Shown in pieces: positions 26,721 through 35,161 of a DNA stretch of 64,000 nucleotides. Under the pieces are notes generated by a model that saw nothing but the letters and a program-made list of their open reading frames with translations, had not been told where the DNA came from and did not search any database. The position numbers and the translations under genes were made by a program. Each line of letters starts with the position of its first letter. The stretch's first letter is position 1. Origin of the DNA: Opitutaceae bacterium (GTDB taxonomy: Bacteria > Verrucomicrobiota > Verrucomicrobiia > Opitutales > Opitutaceae); NCBI GenBank assembly GCA_028284385.1, contig JANQRT010000073.1:124001-188000 (forward strand). The letters are read 5' to 3'.

Positions 26721-28115
26721 ATGGAATATCGCACTGAAACAGATACAATGGGCGAAGTAAACGTCCCGAAGGACAAATATTGGGGAGCTCAGACCCAGCG
26801 ATCCATTCTCAACTTTCCCATTGGTCCACCGGCCTCAATGCCCTTGGAAGTCATCAAAGCCTTTGGCATTCTCAAAAAAGCGGCAGCTATGACGAATCGC
26901 GATTTGGGTGTCCTCGCTGACGAAAAAGCCGAGCTAATTGCTCAAGCGTGCGACGAGATCGTAGCGGGCGAATTGGACGAGCATTTTCCACTGGTGGTAT
27001 GGCAGACCGGATCAGGCACTCAATCCAACATGAATTGCAACGAGGTCATTGCCAATCGCTGCCATGTCCTGAAGGGCAATGAATTAGGTGTAGGCCAAAG
27101 ACTGATACATCCGAATGATGACGTAAACAAATCGCAATCGTCTAACGACACATTCCCGACAGCCATGCACATCGCGGCCTACCAAAAGCTGGTTGAGCAT
27201 ACGATTCCTGAAATCGAGGCGCTGAAAGACGAGTTGGCATCAAAATCCGAAGCGATGCGAGAGATCGTAAAAATTGGACGTACCCACTGGATGGATGCGA
27301 CGCCACTCACGCTCGGTCAGGAATTTTCTGGATACGTTTCCCAGCTGGAGCACGGTCTCAAGGCGCTCGAGAACACCCTGCCCCATCTTTCCGAGTTGGC
27401 CCTTGGAGGTACCGCTGTTGGTACGGGACTTAACACGCCTCCCGACTACGCCGAAAAAGTGGCTACGACCATTGCCGCTCTCGCCAAACAACCCTTTATC
27501 TCAGCTCCCAACAAGTTCGAATCCCTGGCAGCCCACGATGCCATCGTCGAGTCGCACGGAGCCCTTAAACAAATTGCCGTCAGCCTGACCAAAATCGCGA
27601 GCGATATCCGTATGCTAGCTTCCGGCCCTCGTTCGGGCATTGGCGAAATCACCATTCCCGCCAACGAGCCTGGATCCTCCATAATGCCAGGCAAAGTGAA
27701 CCCAACTCAAGTTGAAGCTATCACTATGGTCTGCGCCCAAGTCATCGGAAACGACACCACCATTACCTTCGCTGGAGCTAATGGCCATTTCGAGCTGAAC
27801 GTCTACAAGCCGGCCATGATAAACGCCTTTCTCCAATCGGCCAACCTCTTGGGCGATGCTTGCCGCGCTTTTAGAGAAAACTGCGTCGTCGGCATCGAGC
27901 CCAACATACCTCGCATCAAACAGCATTTAAACAATTCCCTTATGCTCGTTACGGCTCTGAATCCGCATATCGGATACGAAAACGCGGCCAGGATCGCCAA
28001 AAAGGCTCATGCGGAAAACACCACGCTCAAAGAGGCGGCTCTCGAGCTCGGACTACTTACGGAAGAGCAATTCGACCAATGGGTCGTTCCCTCAAGCATG
28101 ATTGGACAACCATAG
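26721..28115 (+). CDS. fumC: Fumarate hydratase, class II
   Basis: 464 residues, standard length. It begins 'YRTETDTMGEVNVPKDKYWG'. Motifs: 'GSGTQSNMNCNEVIANR', 'NDDVNKSQSSNDTFPTAMH', 'KIGRTHWMDATPLTLGQE', and the superfamily signature 'GSSIMPGKVNPTQ' with the catalytic Ser loop. It is the oxygen-stable, cofactor-free TCA enzyme that interconverts fumarate and malate in the cytosol. Monocistronic. Confidence 0.97.
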   Translation: MEYRTETDTMGEVNVPKDKYWGAQTQRSILNFPIGPPASMPLEVIKAFGILKKAAAMTNRDLGVLADEKAELIAQACDEIVAGELDEHFPLVVWQTGSGTQSNMNCNEVIANRCHVLKGNELGVGQRLIHPNDDVNKSQSSNDTFPTAMHIAAYQKLVEHTIPEIEALKDELASKSEAMREIVKIGRTHWMDATPLTLGQEFSGYVSQLEHGLKALENTLPHLSELALGGTAVGTGLNTPPDYAEKVATTIAALAKQPFISAPNKFESLAAHDAIVESHGALKQIAVSLTKIASDIRMLASGPRSGIGEITIPANEPGSSIMPGKVNPTQVEAITMVCAQVIGNDTTITFAGANGHFELNVYKPAMINAFLQSANLLGDACRAFRENCVVGIEPNIPRIKQHLNNSLMLVTALNPHIGYENAARIAKKAHAENTTLKEAALELGLLTEEQFDQWVVPSSMIGQP

Positions 28116-28265
28116 CTGGCTCCACTCTCGATTTCCATTGAAAGAACAAACAGAAAGCTTCAGGAGATGGAGTGACTGAATTAAACGACTCTCGAGTGAA
28201 CTTTCGGCGAAAATAGAACCCTAGAAAACGAACCAATCCATCAATTATCAGTCCCTGTATAGACT

Positions 28266-28721
28266 ATGGCAAATGCTCAACAAAACGGAAACCTCATCGA
28301 AGCCCTCCGCCTCGTAGTGGCAGACTCTTATGCTCTGCTTGGCGATACGCACCTGTGCCACTGGAATGTCCGCGGTCCCGGCTTTTTCGCCCTCCACACT
28401 GCATTCGAGCAGCAATACACGGAACTCTTTCAAGCGATCGACGAAGTAGCAGAGCGTATTCGAGCCTTGCGCAGTATGGCGCCAGGAGGCATCGCCAGAC
28501 TGGCCGAAATGGCTAATTTCGAACAGATCGACGAAGATGCCGCTGCCGAGACGATGGTCGCTCATCTGGCGCAGCTGAACACCAAGCTAGTGGAAGACCT
28601 TAAGAACGCTCGAAACCTGGCCAGCGAGTCCGGCGACGACGAAACTGAGGACCTCATGATAGCGCGGATTCAGGTGCATGAAAAAAACATTTGGATGCTC
28701 AATAGCTACCTCGATAATTGA
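28266..28721 (+). CDS. dps: Dps-type DNA-starvation/ferritin-like protein
   Basis: 151 residues. The intersubunit ferroxidase motif is visible: 'HLCHWNVRGPGFFALHTAFE' (His, His, Glu) with 'LFQAIDEVAERIRAL' (Asp, Glu). Dps forms 12-mer shells that oxidise and store iron with peroxide and protect DNA. The N-terminus is short and not strongly basic, so DNA binding may be weak. It stands alone between fumC and the HxlR gene; no operator could be recognised upstream. Confidence 0.92.
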   Translation: MANAQQNGNLIEALRLVVADSYALLGDTHLCHWNVRGPGFFALHTAFEQQYTELFQAIDEVAERIRALRSMAPGGIARLAEMANFEQIDEDAAAETMVAHLAQLNTKLVEDLKNARNLASESGDDETEDLMIARIQVHEKNIWMLNSYLDN

Positions 28722-28885
28722 AATCCAATAAGCTCATCTTGGATACAAATGAGCGACACGGCACATTCTTCAAGTCACACACCATCAAAAACTACGCCTT
28801 TACCTAATTCGACAACGAAGATCGCGGTCTAAGTAGGCTAGCCGGGTCGATCTAATGGATAGAAACTCCTGCTGGAAAACTTAGT

Positions 28886-29230
28886 CTATTCTTCGCGTTC
28901 AAGCAGCTCGCGCTGAAGATCCTGGATGGAATCCACGATTCCCAGGAACTTCTCTCCAAAAGAGGTGAATCTGTATTCAACATGCGGAGGCGTGACGGGG
29001 AATATCTCCTTTTCAGCTATGCCGAAACGCTGCAACTTGGAGAGTCGCTCGTTGAGCACTTTGGCGGATAGTCCAGGAGTCTGGCGCTGCATTTCTCCAG
29101 GCCGTTTCACGCCATTGCGAATGAGCTGAAGTACCCGTAGCGACCATTTGCAGCCCACGATGCTCTCCACCATTTCCGAAACGGGAGGCTTTTGAAAAAA
29201 AGTTGGATTTTTCTTTTCGCTCATAGTCAT
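28886..29230 (-). CDS. HxlR-family transcriptional regulator
   Basis: 114 residues from the ATG at 29230; a second ATG two codons later is equally possible, and the longer frame from 29269 would run through the palindrome. The winged helix is typical of HxlR: 'VESIVGCKWSLRVLQLIRNG', 'RPGEMQRQTPGLSAKVLNER' and 'VEYRFTSFGEKFLGIVDSI'. It has a single cysteine (Cys27, in GCKW where most family members have GGKW). HxlR proteins such as YodB, HypR and QorR sense thiol-reactive stress through N-terminal cysteines. It is divergent from a CPVC thioredoxin-like gene, with a palindrome in between. Confidence 0.92.
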   Translation of the reverse strand: MTMSEKKNPTFFQKPPVSEMVESIVGCKWSLRVLQLIRNGVKRPGEMQRQTPGLSAKVLNERLSKLQRFGIAEKEIFPVTPPHVEYRFTSFGEKFLGIVDSIQDLQRELLEREE

Positions 29231-29240
29231 CAATTTGCAC

Positions 29241-29266
29241 CAAAAGGTAAGTATCTTACCATTTTG
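29241..29266. promoter_or_regulatory. Candidate HxlR operator palindrome
   Basis: Perfect core GGTAAG-TAT-CTTACC (29246-29260) extended by CAAAA / ATTTTG arms. Direct TTTGCACC copies flank it. It lies 10-36 bp upstream of the HxlR start and about 92 bp upstream of the divergent thioredoxin-like gene. HxlR operators are typically such short AT-flanked palindromes. Confidence 0.65.
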
Positions 29267-29357
29267 CACCTACTTGTCGCTGTATTCAAAAACTGGTAGA
29301 AGAGTACTGTCCGGCCTTGATTGGCCTAGATATTAAAAACGAAACGATAACATTACT

Positions 29358-29594
29358 ATGAAATCAAAAGCAATCTTCTATCATGCCGGCTGCCCTGTCT
29401 GCCAGGAAGCTGAACAAAATGTAGCCAACGCTCTGGACCCAAATCGCTACGATGTGGAAATCGTTCATCTCGGCCAAGACAGAGCAAGCCTTCCAAAGGC
29501 CGAAGCGGCGGGCGTAAAATCGGTCCCTGCATTGGTTCTGGATGGACAGCCCTATCACATTAATTTCGGAGCGGATCTCTCAGCCCTGAATTGA
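29358..29594 (+). CDS. Thioredoxin/glutaredoxin-like CPVC protein
   Basis: 78 residues, one minimal thioredoxin fold. The redox motif is 'YHAGCPVCQEAEQ' (residues ~9-21) and the cis-proline is in 'VKSVPALVLDGQPYHINFGA'. It has no signal peptide, so it is cytosolic. Divergent from HxlR across a palindrome, so it is probably the regulated target and repairs or senses thiol damage. Followed by a terminator. Confidence 0.85.
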   Translation: MKSKAIFYHAGCPVCQEAEQNVANALDPNRYDVEIVHLGQDRASLPKAEAAGVKSVPALVLDGQPYHINFGADLSALN

Positions 29595-29609
29595 TTCTAA
29601 GAACTGATC

Positions 29610-29644
29610 GGGGCGGTTGCGCGAAGCAACCGTCCGCCTTTTCG
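29610..29644 (+). terminator. Terminator after thioredoxin-like gene
   Basis: GGGCGGTTGC-GCGAA-GCAACCGTCC stem (29611-29635, one G-U pair), then GCCTTTTC. Confidence 0.7.
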
Positions 29645-29701
29645 GCTATATTGAAGTCTTGAATACGGTCCTGAGCTGGGCAATATTGCCACCTAAATCT
29701 C

Positions 29702-30361
29702 ATGAAAACGCAGGTTAATAATGTGATGGTCGGAAAGGTGGAAGCCTTTGGACCCAAAGGCGAGCCGAGCGCCTTTCGCAAGCGTGTGGTATCTGACTCC
29801 GTGAAAATTGGCGAGATGGGAATCGAGAATGACGAGCAGGCGGATCGGAGAAATCACGGCGGTCGAGAAAAAGCGATTCTGCATTACGCCTATGATCACT
29901 ATGCTAAATGGCGTATTGAAAAACCGGATCTCAATGAATTCCTGAGCGAACCCGGAGCCTTTGGTGAAAACATTTCAAGCGATGGATTTACCGAGGACAA
30001 TCTTTGTATTGGCGATCAACTATCTCTAGGTACGGCTGTGGTCGAGATTAGCCAAGGCCGTCAGCCCTGCTGGAAGCTTGGACATCGCTTTGGCGACGCG
30101 AAGATGGTGAAAACAGTTGTCGAAACGAGACGTTGCGGCTGGTACTATCGCGTTTTGCAGCCAGGCGAAGTTTCGGCGGGCGATAACATTGAGCTGCTGG
30201 AACGCCCTCACGAAAATTGGTCGGTAGCGAGGGTTATCAACCTTCTATTGGGAAAGGAGAAAGAGGCCGAGGCCCTAGAAACGCTGGCCAATCTGCCAAC
30301 GCTTTCATCGAGCTGGCGGAGCCTTGCCCAAAAACGCTGGCGGCTAGTCGCTAAGGATTGA
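29702..30361 (+). CDS. MOSC-domain protein, YiiM-like
   Basis: 219 residues. MOSC hallmarks: 'ADRRNHGGREKAILHYAYDH' (residues ~49-68), 'PGAFGENISSDGF' and the candidate molybdenum-ligand Cys in 'SQGRQPCWKLGHRFGD'. The C-terminal ~60 residues match the YiiM 3-alpha extension. YiiM-type proteins use molybdenum cofactor to reduce N-hydroxylated compounds. The 3' end overlaps the convergent downstream gene by 18 bp. Probably monocistronic. Confidence 0.88.
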   Translation: MKTQVNNVMVGKVEAFGPKGEPSAFRKRVVSDSVKIGEMGIENDEQADRRNHGGREKAILHYAYDHYAKWRIEKPDLNEFLSEPGAFGENISSDGFTEDNLCIGDQLSLGTAVVEISQGRQPCWKLGHRFGDAKMVKTVVETRRCGWYYRVLQPGEVSAGDNIELLERPHENWSVARVINLLLGKEKEAEALETLANLPTLSSSWRSLAQKRWRLVAKD

Positions 30362-30976
30362 TGTCAGGCTTTTTGAATACATATTCTCTTTGGGAAGCTC
30401 CCTAACCGTCTCAGCAAGTTCCTCCAAATGCTTCAGGAGACTGCGTTCGGCCTTATCGTAGACCGATTTGCCATCCTCTTCTCCAGGCTCGAAGGGAAAT
30501 GGTCCTAGCGTTTCTTGCTTAACCTTCATCTTTAGCTCCATGATAAATTGAAGGGCTTCTGACCAACTCATCTTAGCGAAGACTTCGTTCAACTTTTCCT
30601 TCATCTTAATCTTTAGATCGAAACGCATCCCATCGTTGAACCATTGAGACTTGCCGCTTAATGAAACAACGCTGTCCACCACTTGGTCGAGAAACCCGAC
30701 GTGGTCTAGAAAATTGGTCAGCATTTCGGCGTTCCGGCTACCTATGGGTTCTTTTGAGTGGTTTGCGGAAATCAGGAGCTTCAAGTCGTCTAACGAATCT
30801 AGGCCATCCAGAATAAAGTCAGAGGACTCTTCTCCCGCCAACTTACTGGTTCCGAATTCTCCGTTTAGAACATCAGTGAAAGAAAATTCTCCCTGAGGAG
30901 AAACGTTCTTGGTTGAGCTCGGCGAGCTGTTGTCGCGGTTAAAAAATTCCGCCCCGGCAATGTTATCAATCATCAT
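30344..30976 (-). CDS. Protein of unknown function
   Basis: 210 residues from the ATG at 30976 (an adjacent ATG at 30973 is equivalent). The frame is open 47 codons further upstream. Acidic, soluble and helix-rich with no signal peptide or Cys motif. Phrases include 'GLDSLDDLKLLISANHSKEP', 'MRFDLKIKMKEKLNEVFAKM' and 'LLKHLEELAETVRELP'. I recognise no family. The central part looks like a two-helix bundle. It is convergent with the MOSC gene and lies downstream of ompW on the same strand. Confidence 0.6.
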   Translation of the reverse strand: MMIDNIAGAEFFNRDNSSPSSTKNVSPQGEFSFTDVLNGEFGTSKLAGEESSDFILDGLDSLDDLKLLISANHSKEPIGSRNAEMLTNFLDHVGFLDQVVDSVVSLSGKSQWFNDGMRFDLKIKMKEKLNEVFAKMSWSEALQFIMELKMKVKQETLGPFPFEPGEEDGKSVYDKAERSLLKHLEELAETVRELPKENMYSKSLTSILSD

Positions 30977-31146
30977 AGTCAGTTTTCTTTTAGGTAACAG
31001 TGGGCAGAATTTTAGCGAAGCAAAGCCTGCGCCATCGATACGCTCGCGCACATTTAGCATTACGTCCCCGGGACCAAAACCATATCGGTCCCGAAGACGA
31101 GAAAGTAAAAGCGGCAAAGCTTTAGCCGAGACGGGAGAATCGAAAA

Positions 31147-31782
31147 CTAAAAGCGATAGGAGGCTCCAAAACTGAACAGCAAAGGATCGAGTTGAGTGTT
31201 GGTTAGCTTGGCTCCGCCAGCAGTAACGTCAGACTCCAAATCGATCCACTTCAGGCTGGCATCGATATCCCATTTTTCTCCGAGATCGTAGCGAAGTCCT
31301 GCGCCCAAGGCCAAACCGAGACTGTAGTCTTCCAAGTCTAAATCGACGCCGGCGACATTCAGCTTCTTGTTGGTGATCCAGGTAAAATTGAGTCCACCCG
31401 AAAGATAGGGCGTGAAAGCGCTTTCATTATTGAATTCGTAAACAAGGCTTAAAGTGGGCGGCAAGTGCTCGAGAGAGCCAAGCTTTCCGACACCTTGCAG
31501 ATAAACGTCGTGCTTTTGAGGAATCGTTAAAACGAGCTCTGCAAGGACATTCTCGGTAAAAGCGTAAGTGATATCGACTTCAGGTATCCACTTATCTTCT
31601 ACAGAGACCGCATCTTCGCTGAAATCGATTCCCAAAGCGGAAAAGGCATCCGATTTATCAGCCGTCTCAAGATAAGCAGCCCTGATCTTTATTTCCCAAG
31701 ACTTTGGCTTGGCTCCATCGACCGTGGACATCGGGCACATGAAAAGAACAGTTATGAGAACTAGAGATATTGATTTCTTCAT
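31147..31782 (-). CDS. ompW: OmpW-family outer-membrane protein
   Basis: 211 residues: signal peptide (MKKSISLVLITVLFMCPMST), 'WEIKIRAAYLETADKSDAF', 'VPEVDITYAFTENVLAELVL'-type strand pattern (here IPEVDITYAFTENVLAELVL), 'HLPPTLSLVYEF', 'TPYLSGGLNFTW', and a terminal Phe after 'LLFSFGASYR'. OmpW proteins are eight-stranded barrels with a hydrophobic channel for small hydrophobic molecules. It is divergent from the metal-type ABC operon (294-bp gap), whose region shows no clear operator. Confidence 0.93.
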   Translation of the reverse strand: MKKSISLVLITVLFMCPMSTVDGAKPKSWEIKIRAAYLETADKSDAFSALGIDFSEDAVSVEDKWIPEVDITYAFTENVLAELVLTIPQKHDVYLQGVGKLGSLEHLPPTLSLVYEFNNESAFTPYLSGGLNFTWITNKKLNVAGVDLDLEDYSLGLALGAGLRYDLGEKWDIDASLKWIDLESDVTAGGAKLTNTQLDPLLFSFGASYRF

Positions 31783-32076
31783 TTTAGCTAGGTTGTCATT
31801 AATATTTCTAATTCAATGAAGTTATATAATTAGATCGTCAACTGGATACAGGGTTGGAGAAACTTCTATTCACGGGTCTAATCGGATCGATTAATTAGAC
31901 TGCGCGTCCAGGCTATTGATCACCCGACGGTAAACCTTGACCGGTTCGAAAACCCAGACGTTCGCTCGCCTTTGGCAGGCGTAAAAGAACGAGCCGCCCT
32001 TTCTTGTGGTCACTACGGCCCAAGATGGTTTGCAAGACCGAATCTATTTTCTTAGGCAACTTCGAATAAACACTCG

Positions 32077-32769
32077 ATGCCACTACTAGAAATATCCCAT
32101 TCGGTGAAACGGTTCAAAGACGAAGCGGGTCAATCGCATCCAGTCATCGATATCGACTCCTTCGGTCTTGAAGAGGGAGAGCAGGTGGCTCTCAAAGGAC
32201 CAAGCGGCTGTGGCAAGACGACCTTCCTTCATTTGATATCCGGCATTCTAGCGGTCGATGAAGGCAGTATCCAGGTAGCGGACACAGACCTGAGTCAGCT
32301 TAGCGAAGCAGGCCGCGATCGTTTCCGGGCGAAAAATATTGGCTACGTTTTTCAAAGCTTTCACTTGATGAGAGACTATACGTGTCTGGAAAACGTGGAG
32401 CTAGGCATGTCGTTTGGACCCGGCGCAGATCAAAAGTTCGCCAGAAGCCTTCTGGAACGGGTAGGACTGGAGCATCGATTGGATTACAGGGCCTCGGCTC
32501 TTTCCGTGGGACAGCAGCAGCGAGTGGCCTTGGCCAGAGCGCTGGCCAATCGACCGAAACTTGTCTTAGCGGACGAGCCCACAGGCAGTCTAGACGAAGA
32601 GAACGCGCGTGTCGCGCTTTCCTTGATACGCGAGCTTTGCCAGGAAAATGGAGCCGCTCTCATACTGGCGACTCATGACCAAAGGATTGTCGAGAGCTTT
32701 GAAAGGCAAGTGGATTTCGCTGCCTTAAACAAGGCCAGCGCGGCCAATGCGGGGGGACTTGCCCAATGA
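32077..32769 (+). CDS. ABC transporter ATPase, LolD/PA4064-like
   Basis: 230 residues with Walker A 'LKGPSGCGKTTFLH' (~39-52), Q-loop 'YVFQSFHLM', signature 'ALSVGQQQRVALARAL' and Walker B 'KLVLADEPTGSLDEENA', H-loop 'LATHDQRIV'. It belongs to the LolD/MacB branch that energises FtsX-type permeases. It overlaps the permease by ATGA. The four-gene order (ATPase, permease, His-rich lipoprotein, DUF3299) resembles P. aeruginosa PA4063-PA4066 and V. cholerae zrg genes, which are zinc-regulated. Confidence 0.93.
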   Translation: MPLLEISHSVKRFKDEAGQSHPVIDIDSFGLEEGEQVALKGPSGCGKTTFLHLISGILAVDEGSIQVADTDLSQLSEAGRDRFRAKNIGYVFQSFHLMRDYTCLENVELGMSFGPGADQKFARSLLERVGLEHRLDYRASALSVGQQQRVALARALANRPKLVLADEPTGSLDEENARVALSLIRELCQENGAALILATHDQRIVESFERQVDFAALNKASAANAGGLAQ

Positions 32770-33968
32770 GCCCGATCGGCATGGCGGCAAAAGGATTGAA
32801 ACAGCGGCTTGTCTCCAGCTCCATTGCCGCTAGCTCAGTCGCCCTCTCCGGCTGCCTCTTGATGTTGGTCTGGGCCTTGAAAAGCGAAGCTGAACGAACC
32901 TTCGCCGCAGCCGATGGCGGATTCGACGCGGTTTTGGGACCACGAGGATCCAAACTGCAAATCGTGCTCAACGCGCTCTATCACCTGGACGAGTCGCCAG
33001 GCCTGATTCGCTGGAACGACTACGAACGCATCAAGGGCAATCGCGCGGTGGTCGCGGCCTACCCCATCGCCGTAGGAGACAATTATCTCGGTATCCGTCT
33101 TGTTGGGACAGCAAGAGAGTATCTCGAAAATCACGAATATCGTGAAGGACGCCAATTCAAAGTCGAAGCGGGAGGAGCGCTTTTTCAACAAAAAGCGCTT
33201 GAAGCCGTCGCCGGAAGTCAGGCAGCTCGCCAGCTTGGGCTTGGAGTTGGGGATACATTTCATCCGTACCACGGATTGCAATACAATGCCGATGCCCGCC
33301 ACGAAGAAATCTATACCGTCACTGGAATCCTCGAGCCAACCGGAACCCCAGCCGACAAAGTCATTTGGATACCGGTAGAGGGGATTCAAACCATGAGTGG
33401 CCACGATCCGAATGCGGCGACCGACGTCAGCGCGGTCCTGGTCAAACTAAGACCCGGAGCCAATATGGCAGGCTTCCAGCTAGACATGCTCTACAATAAA
33501 CGCGGCGACCGCCTCACCTTCGCCTGGCCAGCTAGCCGATCCATTCTGCAATTCTTTGAAAAGCTGGGCTGGTTCGATCAGGTGCTGCAAGCCATCGCAG
33601 GCATGGTGGCTATCATAGCCGGAGCAGGAATAACCGCGGTGCTTTACAACGCCATGAACGAACGGCAACGCGACATAGCCGTATGGCGAGCTTTGGGAGC
33701 TCGTCGTCGAACCGTCTTTTCAATCGCCCTTCTTGAATCGCTAGGCATTACAATGAGCGGCATGGTCGGCAGTTTCCTTCTTTACGGAATGGCTGGAAGC
33801 GGCATCGCCCGCTTCATTCGAAACGAAGCAGGCGTAGCCATGGACATTTTCGCCATGAATGCCGCCTTTTGGTGGACTCCCATTGGCTTGTTGGCTATCG
33901 GTTTAATCGCTGGGCTGGCTCCAGCTTTAAAAGCCTACAGAACGGATGTAACCAAAAATCTGATATGA
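32766..33968 (+). CDS. FtsX/LolC-type ABC permease, PA4065-like
   Basis: 400 residues: one membrane segment near 20-40, a large periplasmic MacB-PCD-like domain (~45-260), then three segments near 275-300, 320-345 and 365-390. The C-terminal FtsX domain shows 'NERQRDIAVWRALGARRRTV' (residues ~297-316). Such permeases do not import directly but extract or act on periplasmic or membrane substrates. Start overlaps the ATPase stop and the end overlaps the lipoprotein start (ATGA both times), so the operon is tightly coupled. Confidence 0.92.
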   Translation: MSPIGMAAKGLKQRLVSSSIAASSVALSGCLLMLVWALKSEAERTFAAADGGFDAVLGPRGSKLQIVLNALYHLDESPGLIRWNDYERIKGNRAVVAAYPIAVGDNYLGIRLVGTAREYLENHEYREGRQFKVEAGGALFQQKALEAVAGSQAARQLGLGVGDTFHPYHGLQYNADARHEEIYTVTGILEPTGTPADKVIWIPVEGIQTMSGHDPNAATDVSAVLVKLRPGANMAGFQLDMLYNKRGDRLTFAWPASRSILQFFEKLGWFDQVLQAIAGMVAIIAGAGITAVLYNAMNERQRDIAVWRALGARRRTVFSIALLESLGITMSGMVGSFLLYGMAGSGIARFIRNEAGVAMDIFAMNAAFWWTPIGLLAIGLIAGLAPALKAYRTDVTKNLI

Positions 33969-34459
33969 AATCTTTATCTCATCAAAAATCTACTGTCTGG
34001 AAGCTCATGATTCTTGGAGCCTACCTGCTCTTCATCGCCGCTTGCAGCTCTTCAGATCACGACGACCATGGTCACTCTGGTGGCCACGCCCATCATGCTC
34101 CCCACGGGGGGTCTCTAGTCATGCTGGGCGATCATCTTTACCAGCTGGAAATGGTGGCCCATGAGGAGTCCAGCGAACTCGAACTCTTCATATTGGATGG
34201 CGAGGCCGAGAATTTCATTCGCATCATCGCTCCGACACTCTCAGCCGCTGTCCAGGCTGATGGAGAAGAATTTCCGTTAATCTTTGCTGCCAAATCGGAT
34301 GAAGCCACGGGAGAAACGGTAGGAAATACATCGCATTTTACGGCTAACACTCCATGGTTAGCAGAACATCCCAAGTTCGAAGCGGTCTTTGAGGTTATTG
34401 AAATTAGAGGACAACGCTTCGAGAACATTCATTTTCCATTTCCCGAAGGCTCACATTAA
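33965..34459 (+). CDS. Histidine-rich lipoprotein, likely metal-binding
   Basis: 164 residues from the ATG at 33965 (ATGA overlap with the permease). The lipoprotein signal ends 'LLFIAAC'. Right after the lipid Cys come 'DHDDHGHSGGHAHHAPHGG' with nine or so His in 25 residues. The remaining domain ('SLVMLGDHLYQLEMVAHEES' to 'RFENIHFPFPEG') is a small beta domain. It takes the place of the His-rich DUF2796 protein (PA4063/ZrgA) in related operons. Likely a periplasm-facing zinc or nickel/copper chaperone for the ABC complex. Confidence 0.82.
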   Translation: MKSLSHQKSTVWKLMILGAYLLFIAACSSSDHDDHGHSGGHAHHAPHGGSLVMLGDHLYQLEMVAHEESSELELFILDGEAENFIRIIAPTLSAAVQADGEEFPLIFAAKSDEATGETVGNTSHFTANTPWLAEHPKFEAVFEVIEIRGQRFENIHFPFPEGSH

Positions 34460-34481
34460 TAGTCTGTAAATTAGAGAACAG

Positions 34482-35006
34482 ATGAAAAAGGTAGCGATAA
34501 TTCTGGTCAGCCTACTCGCCTTCATCGCGTTCGCTAAGCCAGTCAATCTCAATACGGTTACGTTTAGAGATCTAGCATCGTTCGAGTATCTGCCTGATCC
34601 TCCTGAGGAGAATGGCAAGGTTAAGAAAGGCGACAAGGAATACCTGAAATCGGTAATCCCGGAAAACGTGCTGGGCCTGAATGGTAAAAGCGTTGAAATA
34701 GCGGGCTACATGATGCCGCTCTCCATCACGGGTGACAAGGTAAGGGAATTTCTACTACTGCCCAACACCATGGCCTGCTGCTACGGCATGATGCCGGGAT
34801 ACAACGAGTTCATCTTCGTCAAGATGCCGAGCGGAGCGGGCATGCTGGAAAACATTCCGATTCGGGTCTACGGCAGGCTATCTATTGAAGAAACTTGGGA
34901 CGACGGCTTCTTTAGCCACCTTTACTACATGAAGGGCAGTCGCGTGGAGATTGGCCATGGAAGCTCGGTAAATCTACCTCCCCTTCTCGAAGACATAATC
35001 GAGTAA
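34482..35006 (+). CDS. DUF3299 exported protein, PA4066-like
   Basis: 174 residues with a signal peptide (MKKVAIILVSLLAFIAFA, cleavage before KPVNL). Family markers: 'LNGKSVEIAGYMMPLSITGD', 'LLLPNTMACCYGMMPGYNEF' with a CC pair, and 'IPIRVYGRLSIEETWDDG'. DUF3299 has an OB-like fold of unknown function and recurs with LolD/FtsX-type transporters in zinc-responsive operons. 22 bp after the His-rich lipoprotein; probably co-transcribed. Confidence 0.85.
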   Translation: MKKVAIILVSLLAFIAFAKPVNLNTVTFRDLASFEYLPDPPEENGKVKKGDKEYLKSVIPENVLGLNGKSVEIAGYMMPLSITGDKVREFLLLPNTMACCYGMMPGYNEFIFVKMPSGAGMLENIPIRVYGRLSIEETWDDGFFSHLYYMKGSRVEIGHGSSVNLPPLLEDIIE

Positions 35007-35161
35007 AGATCATTCCCCACCAGAACCTTTTTGGGCTTATGGATTCGCTCGCTATGAAGCGGGCGGAAAGAAACGCGTAACTGAACGGAAGGCTTCACGA
35101 ATGGTCCAAGGGTTAAGAAGGCTCGAATAGATCCGATGATTTACAGACGGATCTGAGAGAA

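Noticed and set aside
31821..31835. GTTATATAATTAG as a possible Zur box between ompW and the ABC operon
   Set aside because: Only partly matches the Zur consensus and lacks the second half-site; too weak to call without the genome's own motif.
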